This document shows positions 34,860 to 43,870 of a DNA stretch of 64,000 bases, one piece after another. Position 1 is the stretch's first letter; each line of letters starts with the position of its first letter. The DNA lies in contig NZ_JALKBE010000008.1 of NCBI RefSeq assembly GCF_023015885.1, positions 62,001-126,000 of the forward strand, in the 5' to 3' direction. The translations under genes and the position numbers were made by a program. A model generated the notes under the pieces. That model made no database searches, had not been told where the DNA came from, and saw only the letters and a list, made by a program, of their open reading frames with translations. This stretch comes from Aliiroseovarius sp. S1123. Its GTDB lineage: Bacteria; Pseudomonadota; Alphaproteobacteria; Rhodobacterales; Rhodobacteraceae.

Positions 34860-35272
34860 GACGCATCCTTTCCGCCGCGCAGGGCTACTGAGACCAGTTT
34901 GAAGGACAAAAGCACGGTTGGGGCCAAGGCGATGGCCTGCGCCAGATAGGCACCGGCCCCGAAACTCATCAACAGTTTCAGCAGAACCGCGTTAAACAGA
35001 TAGACGGCCACATAGGCCGCGACGTAGTGCGGGAAACGGCCATAGCCTCGCGTGCCGAAGACGAAACGCCCGTGGGTCATGTGATTGAACACCACGCCGA
35101 TGGCGAATTGCAGCGCCAGCGCGATCTGCGGGTGGGCACCCGAAAAGACGAACGCGGCGTAGACCGAATAGCCAAACGCGGTGTTCACCACGCCCGCCAC
35201 AAGGAACCGCAGGAAGCGGTTGTCGGGCGGCGAGGTTTCGCCCGAAGGGGAGGTCGCGACCGCCCGGATCAT
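34856..35272 (-). CDS. GtrA-family membrane protein
   Basis: Small four-helix membrane protein of 138 residues: RFLVAGVVNTAFGYSVYA, then a second helix ending VVFNHMTHGRFVF, then two more. GtrA proteins are thought to flip undecaprenyl-phosphate-linked sugars. Overlaps of four bases on both sides couple it to a GT4 gene and to the GT-C gene. A GtrB-like enzyme is encoded 7 kb further along the same strand. Confidence 0.88.
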   Translation of the reverse strand: MIRAVATSPSGETSPPDNRFLRFLVAGVVNTAFGYSVYAAFVFSGAHPQIALALQFAIGVVFNHMTHGRFVFGTRGYGRFPHYVAAYVAVYLFNAVLLKLLMSFGAGAYLAQAIALAPTVLLSFKLVSVALRGGKDAS

Positions 35273-36507
35273 GACGCAAGCTCGGCATAGGCGAGACCCT
35301 TGGGAAGTCTCGCGTCACGGTCAAGAGGCTCAACGCCCATGTGTTGCATCAGGATGGAGTTCACAAGATGCACATCATAGGTCCGGCAGGCATGTTCGCG
35401 TGCGGCGTGACCCATGGCGGTCGCAAGGGAGGGATCGTCGATGAAGCGTTTCATCGTCTGCGCAAGGGCGCTCGCGTCCCCTTGAGGAAAGACCATACCA
35501 GACACGCCGTCTTGGGTGGCTTCGCCACAACCGGGGGCGTCTGTGGTGATCACAGCGCGTCCACAGGACATGGCCTCAAGGATCGACCGCGGAACGCCCT
35601 CACGCAGCTCGGTCGGCAAGACAAACACGCTGCACTTGGCCAGATACGGACGTACGTCACGTGTCTCGCCCAACCAGTTGACCAGCCCGCGTTTCTGCCA
35701 ATCGGCAAAAAGGTCTGGGTCAATGGCGTCAGGATTGCTGTCTGCCGGTCCCAAAATGTCGATGTCACATTCATGCCCTTGGGCACGAAGAATTTCAGCG
35801 GCCTTGCCAAGGGTCAAAAGCCCCTTGCTGCGCAAAAGCCGCCCGATGAACAGAAATTTCACACGCCCTTGAGGGACAGGAGTTTCAGTAAAACGCCGCG
35901 TATCCACGCCGGATCCGGGCACGTCATGCAGCGGCACGCGGTCCGGGATCAGGTGAAAGCGGCGAATGTCGCGCCGGTCGGCCGAGTTGTAGCAAAACGC
36001 GCCATGAATGCGGCGCAGTGCCACTCGGTGCAATAGGATCGACAAGTCACGAACGCGCTTGCGCCGACCCGTCGGGTTCTCTTCCATGAAGCTATAGCCC
36101 AGCCCCGTGAACAGCGCATAGCGATGCGGGACGCCCGCGATTTGCGCGGCGAGGCTGCCGTAGATGTTGGGCTTCATGGTGTACGAGATCACCAGCTCGG
36201 GCTTTTCTTTCTGAAAGAAGCGGACCAGCGCCCAAAGTGTCCCCAGATCGCGTAGCGGGTTGGTCCCCGTGCGGTCCATCGAAATAGGGCAGGGACGTAC
36301 GCCATTGTCGCGCAGGGTCTGGGCGGTCTCGTCATCGATGTCAGCGGCGGCGGCCAAAACCTCGTAGCCGTTCGCGGCCAACCTGCGGATCAGGTCGAGG
36401 CGGAAATTTACCAACGACCAGCCAAGGCTTCCCAGAACCACGGCCTTCTTCGGCGCGTCATTCGCGGCCGAGATATGTGTTCGAGGCGCCCCCAGCATTA
36501 TCGTCAC
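35269..36507 (-). CDS. Family 4 glycosyltransferase, PglA-like
   Basis: GT-B glycosyltransferase of 412 residues. It begins (after about 20 residues) VVLGSLGWSLVNFRLDLI and has SYTMKPNIYG and LFTGLGYSF, which resemble PglA/PglH-type transferases that add a GalNAc to lipid-linked bacillosamine. The C-terminal donor motif is ELREGVPRSILEAMSCGRAVI. The four-base overlap with the FlaA1/PglF-like gene upstream supports a role on an amino-sugar primer. Confidence 0.87.
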   Translation of the reverse strand: MTIMLGAPRTHISAANDAPKKAVVLGSLGWSLVNFRLDLIRRLAANGYEVLAAAADIDDETAQTLRDNGVRPCPISMDRTGTNPLRDLGTLWALVRFFQKEKPELVISYTMKPNIYGSLAAQIAGVPHRYALFTGLGYSFMEENPTGRRKRVRDLSILLHRVALRRIHGAFCYNSADRRDIRRFHLIPDRVPLHDVPGSGVDTRRFTETPVPQGRVKFLFIGRLLRSKGLLTLGKAAEILRAQGHECDIDILGPADSNPDAIDPDLFADWQKRGLVNWLGETRDVRPYLAKCSVFVLPTELREGVPRSILEAMSCGRAVITTDAPGCGEATQDGVSGMVFPQGDASALAQTMKRFIDDPSLATAMGHAAREHACRTYDVHLVNSILMQHMGVEPLDRDARLPKGLAYAELAS

Positions 36508-38639
36508 TCACCCGCCCACAGGCTTGTGCGGGATGCGATGCCAACCTCGGCCAGACGCTGCGGGCCAGCGACAGGTGCGGGATAGGACGGACGATGGCTG
36601 CGGATACAATGCACATTCTCGCGCGGGGTATCATCCGCGTGCTCGCCATATCCAGGACACAGGTCGATCAACTGACGGCGCACAGCAGCTTCGTCGCCCG
36701 CGCGTGCGGCGGTTTCGAGTGCGACGATCGCAGAGCGAAGATGCGCCATCGGGATGCCGTCCGGTAGGGCGCTTTCGACGGATTCGATGCCACTGTCGCG
36801 ACGCTCTTCGGCCTTGTCGAACAGCTCTTCAAACAGCTTTTCGCCCGGACGGATGCCAACAAAGTCGATGTCGATATCACGGTAGGGTTCCAGCCCGGCC
36901 ATGCGGATCATACGCTCGGCCAGATCAACGATTTTCACTGGCTCGCCCATGTCCAAAACGAAGATCTCGCCCAGACCCGAGTTGCGGGCCAGACCCTTGG
37001 CGGCTGCCACCACGGTCAGCTGAACAGCTTCGCGGATGGTCATGAAGAAGCGCTCCATCCGGCGGTCAGTGACGGTCAGTGGACCACCTTCGGTAATCTG
37101 TTTCTGGAACAGCGGGATCAACGACCCGGACGACCCCAGTACATTGCCGAACCGGACCGAGAAGAAGCGCGTCTGCGTCGTCGATTTCGGGCTTTGCTTC
37201 TGATAGGTGATACGGTCCTGCGCTTGGGCATAGAACTCGGCCACGCGCTTGGTCGCGCCCATCACATTGGTGGTGTTAACGGCCTTGTCGGTTGAAATCT
37301 GAACCATGGCAATCGCACCGACATCACGCGCGGCATCCGCCACGTTCCGCGTGCCGATAACGTTGGTCAGCACACCTTCACAGGGGTTCAGTTCCACCAT
37401 CGGCACGTGCTTCAATGCAGCGGCATTGAAGACCAGTTCGGGCTTATATCGCTGGAATACGGTCTGAACGCGCTGGGCATCGCGGATACAGCCCACATGG
37501 ACCTGACGGTTCACGTCGGGATAGTTCTTTCCAAGGTCCATATCGATCGAGTAGGCATTGAATTCGCAATTGTCCAACAGCACCAGAAGTGATGGATCGA
37601 ACGAAGCGATCTGGCGTGACAGCTCGCTACCGATTGAGCCTCCGGCCCCAGTGATCAACACCCGACGCCCTTCGATCATCTGGCGCAGCAGCGACCGCTC
37701 CACAGCTTTCTGCGGACGGTTCAGGATGTCTTCAGGTTCAATTGCACGCAGCTTAATCTCGTTATCAACAACCTGATCCAGCGCGGGATCGGCCAGGCCG
37801 GGCAAACGCGAGATCTTGATGCCGTTCGAGGTCGCCCAAGACAGAAGCTCGAAGATTCCTTTGTTGTCGAAATAGGACACATCTTCGGTCAGCAGTATCT
37901 GCTGCGCCTTCAGATCACAGTCCTCCAGCGCCTTGATGGCCCGCTTGGGTTCGCGAATAGAGCCAAGAATGCGCGCACTGTGGAAATGCAACCCGGTCGA
38001 GCCGGTGGCATCGTCAATGATCCCAACCGGAACATAGGTCGAACCACTGCGGTCGAGCGAGCGTAAGAACAGGTCGCAATTCGTGCCGGTGCCAACAAGG
38101 ACCACGGGAATTTGCTTTTCCGCGATGCGATCGGCACGCTTGGTACGACGGACCAGCTCGCGGTGGCGTGCAACAATGCGCAGCGCGCCGGTGAACGGTA
38201 TCGTCGCCAGAAACTGAATGATAAAGATCGAGAAGGTGATCGGTTCCAAGGCTGCGATTTGTGCCGCGATCAGAATCTGAACGCAAATCGCCATAATTGC
38301 TCCGCGCGAGATCACCATCACATCGTTCAAAGAGGTTGATCGCGAATGACGTGTGTAAAAGCCCATCACGGTAAAAACGACCAGATTGACGATGCCTGCT
38401 AAAAGCATCATCGGCGTCATCACGGCAAACAGTTCCGAAGTGACCGATCCACCTTGCGACAGGCTGATTGCGGCAAACACCGCTGCGGCCGAAGCAATCA
38501 TGTCTCCGACAACTAGCTTGTGATTTGCACATAGCTCGATCTTCTTCTGAGCAAGCCAGTACTTCAGTGCTTCTTGTATTCCGGTGCGCGTGGACGCATC
38601 GCCTTCGCGAGAAGGCCCGAACCCCATTCCATCAAGCAT
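36504..38639 (-). CDS. Membrane nucleoside-diphosphate-sugar dehydratase (FlaA1/PglF/CapD family)
   Basis: Full-length 711-residue PglF/WbpM-type enzyme that converts UDP-GlcNAc to UDP-4-keto-6-deoxy-GlcNAc. The N-terminal part has four to five membrane helices (about 45-165), then a Rossmann-like CoA-binding-type domain. The catalytic SDR domain from about residue 328 has VLITGAGGSIGSE, DKAVNTTNVMGATKR (with methionine in place of the usual tyrosine, normal for this group) and RFGNVLGSSGS. It opens the minus-strand block and is transcribed away from a 605-base intergenic region. A 4-aminotransferase, acyltransferase domain and PglC-like enzyme elsewhere in the locus complete a bacillosamine-type route. 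Confidence 0.93.
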   Translation of the reverse strand: MLDGMGFGPSREGDASTRTGIQEALKYWLAQKKIELCANHKLVVGDMIASAAAVFAAISLSQGGSVTSELFAVMTPMMLLAGIVNLVVFTVMGFYTRHSRSTSLNDVMVISRGAIMAICVQILIAAQIAALEPITFSIFIIQFLATIPFTGALRIVARHRELVRRTKRADRIAEKQIPVVLVGTGTNCDLFLRSLDRSGSTYVPVGIIDDATGSTGLHFHSARILGSIREPKRAIKALEDCDLKAQQILLTEDVSYFDNKGIFELLSWATSNGIKISRLPGLADPALDQVVDNEIKLRAIEPEDILNRPQKAVERSLLRQMIEGRRVLITGAGGSIGSELSRQIASFDPSLLVLLDNCEFNAYSIDMDLGKNYPDVNRQVHVGCIRDAQRVQTVFQRYKPELVFNAAALKHVPMVELNPCEGVLTNVIGTRNVADAARDVGAIAMVQISTDKAVNTTNVMGATKRVAEFYAQAQDRITYQKQSPKSTTQTRFFSVRFGNVLGSSGSLIPLFQKQITEGGPLTVTDRRMERFFMTIREAVQLTVVAAAKGLARNSGLGEIFVLDMGEPVKIVDLAERMIRMAGLEPYRDIDIDFVGIRPGEKLFEELFDKAEERRDSGIESVESALPDGIPMAHLRSAIVALETAARAGDEAAVRRQLIDLCPGYGEHADDTPRENVHCIRSHRPSYPAPVAGPQRLAEVGIASRTSLWAGE

Positions 38640-38730
38640 TTTTAGAACCCTTTTCGGCTCTGAGATAAAAAAACATCATTCAAATTTCGTGACGCTCCAG
38701 GGGCGCACGACAGAAATCCATACATTCAGT

Positions 38731-38814
38731 GATGTTGAACCGGCTGACATTTTCCGACACAGGCGGCCGGAGAATGTCAGCCGTAGAGATTAACAAATAA
38801 AATTGTTCAACATC
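38731..38814. repeat. Nested inverted repeat (84 bases)
   Basis: Outer arms GATGTTGAAC (38731-38740) and GTTCAACATC (38805-38814) are perfect ten-base complements. Immediately inside, 38741-38756 and 38768-38783 are 16-base arms with a single G-T wobble around an 11-base loop. A 21-base A/T-rich bulge lies only on the right side. On the minus strand it would lie in the untranslated leader of the dehydratase operon. No target-site duplication or transposase is seen. Confidence 0.7.
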
Positions 38815-39139
38815 CCATCACACTCGTTACTCGCGTGCCCTCACCAAAACTTTTTACTGCGCCAAAATCTGGCAAACAAAATCCGCACTTAAAAATGCGC
38901 GCGGGTATACAACTGGGGCGGAGAGCACAGACACAAAATTCTTTTGCTATTGAGAAACAGACCCACCCCTGGAAGCTTCGATGAAAAAATCAAAACGTAA
39001 CCTGTTTCAGCAAAGTTCAGCTTAGCGCAATCTTTGCCTTATTTCTAACAAATTGTAGACACGTACTGTTTCTATTTTTGAAACATATAATGATTACAGT
39101 GTGTTGTGTGTTGCGATTTATGGCAATTAGGCGTGTTCT

Positions 39140-39238
39140 ATGATGGCTCTTGTTCTTGCACGAAAGGAGAACTCGCAAAGAAAGATCGGAAAAGGACGTA
39201 ACGTCGCTGACAATGCAACCAAAAGTGGTTCTAAATAG
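39140..39238 (+). CDS. Possible 32-residue basic small ORF
   Basis: An ORF starting ATGATG codes for MMALVLARKENSQRKIGKGR and about a dozen more polar residues. It ends six bases before the convergent sulfotransferase stop. Only a weak AGG precedes it. No family is recognised. It is the only plus-strand coding candidate in this gap and may be chance. Confidence 0.18.
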   Translation: MMALVLARKENSQRKIGKGRNVADNATKSGSK

Positions 39239-39244
39239 AATCGG

Positions 39245-40105
39245 TTAACGGGCGCTTTCGTTGGTCTTGGAAGTGCCGCGTGAGTGGGTCCAATGCGGCA
39301 GAAAGCCGGGTGCCAGCTTGGACAATTCTGACTTGTCGGCCAGATAGAACTCCTCCATCGCCTGTTTCAGATCGTCTGGAAGCGCTGGATAGGTGAAGGG
39401 CTTGGCAACAAGGTTCCGCAATGTGCTGACCGGCGGCCGGGTGCGGATCGGGTCGAGAAGCGGACGAAGCGGTGCGAGGACACGCCGCAAAGGTCCCGGA
39501 ACTGCCGCGGCATGTTTGTCCTTTACCTTCTCGCGCACTGGCGGGGTCAGCTGGCCGGTATAGCCGATGTGATCCGCGACCCATTGCAATTGCCGATCCG
39601 GATGCGTGGCGACATCTTCAAATGCCAAAAGCAGGATTTGCTTGTGCGGGAACAGGGCATAGAAGCGCTTCAGATGGTGACCATAGAGCCCATCATTCAG
39701 AAACCGTTCGGTCGCGGCTTTTTGCGGATCAAGGTGGCGGCGGATATCCTCGTTCACCTCTCCGCGGCGCAGCAACATGCAGTAATCCGAGTACGCACGC
39801 TGAACGGGGTCGCGCATCTGAACGATCATTTTCACGTCCGGATAAGTGGCATGAATGCGCTCGGCGGCTTCGGGCTGGGTCAGATAAGAGTTTGATTTCT
39901 CGCCTACGATGTCATCGGGCTGAGCGCCGTCGAACTGAGCGTTGAACCAATCAAAGCCCTTGTCATAGACACGCGAGAAGAAGTGCAGTTCGGGCGCGGG
40001 CATGAAGATACCGGGCGAGGCCGAAAGGGAGTGTTGCTCCCATGTCGTCGCGCATTTGGCAGCGCCGATGATCAGAAAGTCGATGGGACGGGGCGTGGTG
40101 GTCAT
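39245..40105 (-). CDS. Second sulfotransferase, polysaccharide locus
   Basis: PAPS-type sulfotransferase of 286 residues. The 5'-phosphosulfate loop reads FLIIGAAKCATTW near residue 10 and the 3'-phosphate site MIVQMRDPVQRAYSDYCM near 88. No membrane helix. Only distantly similar to the sulfotransferase at 21.8 kb, so they probably act on different positions. It is the last gene of the wzc operon, three bases after a GT4 gene, pointing to sulfation of the polymer's repeat unit. Confidence 0.87.
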   Translation of the reverse strand: MTTTPRPIDFLIIGAAKCATTWEQHSLSASPGIFMPAPELHFFSRVYDKGFDWFNAQFDGAQPDDIVGEKSNSYLTQPEAAERIHATYPDVKMIVQMRDPVQRAYSDYCMLLRRGEVNEDIRRHLDPQKAATERFLNDGLYGHHLKRFYALFPHKQILLLAFEDVATHPDRQLQWVADHIGYTGQLTPPVREKVKDKHAAAVPGPLRRVLAPLRPLLDPIRTRPPVSTLRNLVAKPFTYPALPDDLKQAMEEFYLADKSELSKLAPGFLPHWTHSRGTSKTNESAR

Positions 40106-40108
40106 AGT

Positions 40109-41281
40109 TTAATCCCTCTGTCCGGCAAGCATATCATAGACGGCGGTGGTTTTGGCGATATGGACGTCCAGCCCATACTGTCCACGAACGTCCTTCTGTG
40201 CGGCGTCCAAGATACGCGCGCGCAGGCCGCTGTCTTCGATCAGATCGCGCATGGGGGCGGCAAAGGCCCGAGCTTCCCAGGGATCCACAAGAAACCCGGT
40301 CTCGCCATCTGTGATCGCTTCTGGGTTGCCGCCATGTCGCGTCGCTATGACGGGGGTGCCCAGATGCATCGCCTCGATCAGCGTTCGGCCAAATGGTTCG
40401 TCCAGCGCCGTGATCAGCAGCGCATCGACGCCTGCCATCGCAGGGGCAGGGGGATCTCGAAACCCCATCAAATGCAGGTTTGCGGACAGCCCATGCGCAG
40501 CAGCGCGGTCGACGCAGGCCTGATCCAGGCCCGAGCCTTCCGTTTCGACCCGGCCAAAGATCAGCCCATGCACCGGGCGGTTGGGCATCGCATCCCGCAC
40601 GGCCTTGACCGCGTCCACGAAATGTACCGGGCGCTTGCGGTCATTCAATACGCCGAAATAGGCCAAGAGCACGCTGTTATCTGGTACGCCCAGTTCGGTG
40701 CACAGCGCTTTGTGGCAGGCCACACGATCCGGAATGTCCGGGTCCAGATCAAACGGGCTGCGGACAACTTGGAACCGGTCATCAATCGACCGGACGGGGC
40801 GCTCGGGGCGCGAAAACTCGGACACCGACAGAATGCGATCTGCCAGCAGAGGGGCGATGATATTCGCCCCCTTGGCGTCAGGCCCTTGCCGGTGATGCCA
40901 GATGAATTTGCAGCCAGCGAGCTTGGCCGGCAGGCTCCAGGAGCCATGCATGCGACCATCATTGGTGTGTACGATGTCGATCCGGTTTTTCTTTAGATAG
41001 CGTACCATCTGCGGGACGGATCGCAGCAGAAATCCAAACCGCGAGGCATCTTGCGGGCTGCGGCTGTGCTTGGGGGCAATGATGCGAGGGGTTTCGAGCA
41101 CCTCGTAAGACAGACCCATATCCGAGATATAGGCGCCCAATGCGCCGCCCTCGCGGTGTAGCGCAATGACAGGTTCGTAGCGCTCTGGATCAAGGTTGCG
41201 GATCAACCCCAGCGCCGAGACATGGCTGCCCCCAATCGTGGCACCCCCGACAAAGGGATAGAAAATGCGTATTTTGGTCAT
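40109..41281 (-). CDS. Family 4 glycosyltransferase
   Basis: GT-B glycosyltransferase of 390 residues starting at ATG 41281 (a longer frame reaches 41344 but overlaps the ExoF-like gene). The N-terminus IFYPFVGGATIGGSHVSAL is the acceptor-site loop; LDEPFGRTLIEAMHLGTPVIA is the donor E-x7-E region. Donor and linkage are unknown. It lies between the export-protein gene (19-base gap) and the sulfotransferase gene. Confidence 0.87.
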   Translation of the reverse strand: MTKIRIFYPFVGGATIGGSHVSALGLIRNLDPERYEPVIALHREGGALGAYISDMGLSYEVLETPRIIAPKHSRSPQDASRFGFLLRSVPQMVRYLKKNRIDIVHTNDGRMHGSWSLPAKLAGCKFIWHHRQGPDAKGANIIAPLLADRILSVSEFSRPERPVRSIDDRFQVVRSPFDLDPDIPDRVACHKALCTELGVPDNSVLLAYFGVLNDRKRPVHFVDAVKAVRDAMPNRPVHGLIFGRVETEGSGLDQACVDRAAAHGLSANLHLMGFRDPPAPAMAGVDALLITALDEPFGRTLIEAMHLGTPVIATRHGGNPEAITDGETGFLVDPWEARAFAAPMRDLIEDSGLRARILDAAQKDVRGQYGLDVHIAKTTAVYDMLAGQRD

Positions 41282-41300
41282 GAAAAGCCTAAAAAAAGAA

Positions 41301-42530
41301 CTACTGAGAATTAGTGGATAGTGAGGCCGAGCGCGAGACTTCAATCGTGTCGCCGGGCATGAGCGGGTCGGTGGGGGCGATGATCAACGATACAGGCGCA
41401 CCATCGACCACCCGCGTGACGCGATATTCGGTCTGCTCTTCGGTCAACGGGTCGGGCACGGCCAAGCCGCTTGCGACCGCTTGGGCGCGCAAGGCCTCGG
41501 ATGTGGCAAGTCGGATGTCCAGACGGGCAAGATCGCGGTCAACCCGGTTCAATTGTTCCAAGGTGCTGGCGCGGGCGTCATCTGTCAGGGCCAGCGTGTC
41601 GCGTTCGGCGCGGTTAAGCTGTTGGCGGGCCGTCAGACGGGCGATTTCCAACTGCAGTCGCTTGCTTTCCAGATCGTTCAGCGCGGTGGTCAGCGCGTTG
41701 ACACGCGTATTGACCGTCAATCCGCGTTGTTTCAGGGACGTCACATCGTCCAGTTCGGCCGTAGTGCGTGCGATCTGTTCCGAGCGCAGGGTGATTTGGG
41801 CGGTCATACGCTCGATCTGCTCGCGTAGCACCGCTTGCAAATCGCGCAGCCTATCGGCTTGCGAGGCACGCGCATTTTGGGTGGCTTCCAGGATGTCGCC
41901 TTCAATGCCACGCGGGCGCGGGCGGAGAGAGGTGGCGGTGCCGTCCGCCGCGCGATCCAGATCGTCCAGATCCGCGACCAGTCGGGCACGCTCTGCCTGG
42001 AGGGCGTCAATTTCGGCCTCAAGGCTGCGGACCTCTCCTCCCAAGCGCATTGTGTCCTGTGCAAACGCGCCCACATTGCCCGGATGCAGGCGGATCAAGC
42101 CGCTGGACAGGGCCAAAGCCTGTTGCGCCGTCAAACCGGGCCGAAAGGCGTACGCACCTGGTGCCGTGACCTCGCCCAACACAAAGATTGGCTGGTGGCC
42201 GGTCACTTCGATGCCAACGCGTGGGGCAGGCGAAATGCCCAGTTTGCGCTCGATTTCGAACTCGATTTGACGCGCCAATGCCGGGGCGGTCTGGCCGATG
42301 GCGCTGATGCTGCCGATCAGGGGCATGGACAGAACGCCATCGGTCGAAATGCGATACTCGCCCGAGACTCCGTCAAGCACGGTAAAGGCGTTGCGATCCC
42401 CGTCCCAGCGCAACACGCGCAGGCGTAGTTCGTCCTGTGCATGCAGTTGATACTCGGCCGCCCGGGCATGATCCGAGAGGGCAAGCGTGGTCAGGATCAT
42501 GGTAAAAACAAGGGAAATGATGCGGATCAT
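41301..42530 (-). CDS. Polysaccharide export protein (Wza/ExoF-like)
   Basis: Periplasmic or outer-membrane export component of 409 residues. A signal peptide (cleavage near HARA-AEY, residue 24) precedes a Poly_export domain (about 26-105) and an SLBB-like part (IFVLGEVTAPGAYAFRPGLTA). Then comes a long coiled coil (about 155-330) rich in E, R and L, as in ExoF-type proteins of rhizobia rather than compact Wza. There is no lipobox cysteine at the cleavage site, unlike Wza lipoproteins. It overlaps the Wzy gene by four bases. Confidence 0.87.
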   Translation of the reverse strand: MIRIISLVFTMILTTLALSDHARAAEYQLHAQDELRLRVLRWDGDRNAFTVLDGVSGEYRISTDGVLSMPLIGSISAIGQTAPALARQIEFEIERKLGISPAPRVGIEVTGHQPIFVLGEVTAPGAYAFRPGLTAQQALALSSGLIRLHPGNVGAFAQDTMRLGGEVRSLEAEIDALQAERARLVADLDDLDRAADGTATSLRPRPRGIEGDILEATQNARASQADRLRDLQAVLREQIERMTAQITLRSEQIARTTAELDDVTSLKQRGLTVNTRVNALTTALNDLESKRLQLEIARLTARQQLNRAERDTLALTDDARASTLEQLNRVDRDLARLDIRLATSEALRAQAVASGLAVPDPLTEEQTEYRVTRVVDGAPVSLIIAPTDPLMPGDTIEVSRSASLSTNSQ

Positions 42531-43870
42531 GGGCGTACTCTTTTGTTACGAAGGACCGAGATTTGCGGGTTGGGCGGGCGGGGGCGCGGGGCAGGGTCCC
42601 GCAATGTGGCAGCGGTCAAGGAAAACAGAAGGATCCATGGGACATTCCAGAACCGCGCGAAAAAGGTTGGGAACATGTTGAAGGCGGCGGCATAGATCAG
42701 CAAAACCACGAGCGTGATCGCCCAAACCAGTCGGTTCGCACCCTCGGCGATGGCGGCCCAGATCAAGATGGCTCCTGACAGGAAGAATCCGATCAGCCCC
42801 AGCATCGAAATCAAGCCGCCTTCGACGAAGGCCAGCATATAGGTGTTGTGTACGGCTGCATGATGCGAACTGATCTCGCGGAATTGTTCGACGCCGAGGC
42901 CGACAAAGATCGTGTCCTTCATGACGGCGAAGGCCTCTTGCATCAGCTGTGCGCGGTCCGAAAACGTCCCGGCCCCCGACAGGTTGCGATCCAGTAGCGG
43001 GTTCAGCACACGCTCTTGAAATACAGCGGGCATGAAGGTGTCTCCGAACAGGACCATGAGCCCCGCAACGGCAATAAACGCGGCGGCCGAGATTGGCAGA
43101 TACTTAAACGGGCCAACGATGGTGATCAGCAGCGTAACACCAAGAATTGTTGCCAAAAGGCCTGACACCGATCCGGTCAGCATGATGCCGTAGATCAGCG
43201 GCGGCAGGCACAAAAATACCGTGCGCAGTTTGAACTCGCCCATCTTGTACAGGCCCAGCACCAGCACAATCGCAATGGCCCCATGCACGGCGCCCTCGTT
43301 TTCGCGCTGGAACAGCGAACGCATTCGCCCAGAACCGGACACCAGCATGTGGTTTGGATTGTCGACGAAATGCACGACATAGGCCCCGAAGACCATGACG
43401 AAGACGTAAGACGCGACCAACAGTTTCACCAGCGCGATGGTCTGGGCGTAGGACCGCCCGCCAAGGATCATTGGCAGCACCAGAAGCGAATAGCCGTATT
43501 GGGCAAACGTGTTGGGCAGGGCCAGTGGGTTGCCATTGACGACGGAGCTGACGGTCAGCCCCCCCATAAAGGCGAAGAAAGACATGAACCAGAAGGCGGT
43601 GGCCGGGCCGAAGAACTTGATGCTCAGCGTGCGGTTGGCCAGCATCAGGATAAAAGCCATCAGGGCCACGATGTCCGATGCCGTGACATAGACCGAGTCC
43701 AGCTTGACGTGGTTCATCGGGGCCAGCACGACCGCCGCCGCGATCAATATACCTGTCGGGGTCGCAAGGCCCGCGCTGACCAACCCAAAGGGATCCCTCC
43801 GGGGCTGACGTCTGCGACGCGCAGATGACCGCAATGGGAGAGGCGAGGCGTGGTCCCGGCGCATAATCAT
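42527..43870 (-). CDS. Wzy-like O-antigen polymerase/ligase family protein
   Basis: Polytopic membrane protein of 447 residues with about 12 helices and the Wzy_C-type large periplasmic loop, in which GVEQFREISSHHAAVHNTY carries the family-typical H-N pair. It should polymerise repeat units delivered by the Wzx protein encoded directly upstream. Four-base overlaps on both sides link it to the flippase and export genes. Confidence 0.85.
   Translation of the reverse strand: MIMRRDHASPLPLRSSARRRRQPRRDPFGLVSAGLATPTGILIAAAVVLAPMNHVKLDSVYVTASDIVALMAFILMLANRTLSIKFFGPATAFWFMSFFAFMGGLTVSSVVNGNPLALPNTFAQYGYSLLVLPMILGGRSYAQTIALVKLLVASYVFVMVFGAYVVHFVDNPNHMLVSGSGRMRSLFQRENEGAVHGAIAIVLVLGLYKMGEFKLRTVFLCLPPLIYGIMLTGSVSGLLATILGVTLLITIVGPFKYLPISAAAFIAVAGLMVLFGDTFMPAVFQERVLNPLLDRNLSGAGTFSDRAQLMQEAFAVMKDTIFVGLGVEQFREISSHHAAVHNTYMLAFVEGGLISMLGLIGFFLSGAILIWAAIAEGANRLVWAITLVVLLIYAAAFNMFPTFFARFWNVPWILLFSLTAATLRDPAPRPRPPNPQISVLRNKRVRP

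Larger units (their letters stand above)
38640..39244. other. AT-richer intergenic control region of the polysaccharide locus
   Basis: This 605-base gap separates the end of the wzc-type operon (minus) from the start of the dehydratase operon (minus). It is clearly richer in A and T than its surroundings. It contains the nested inverted repeat at 38731-38814 and a possible 32-codon ORF at 39140-39238. The promoter of the dehydratase operon must lie here. I see no other gene. Confidence 0.55.

Noticed and set aside
38640-39244. JUMPstart/ops element before the polysaccharide operons
   Set aside because: GGCGGTAG is absent from this gap in either orientation, so RfaH-type control is not supported.
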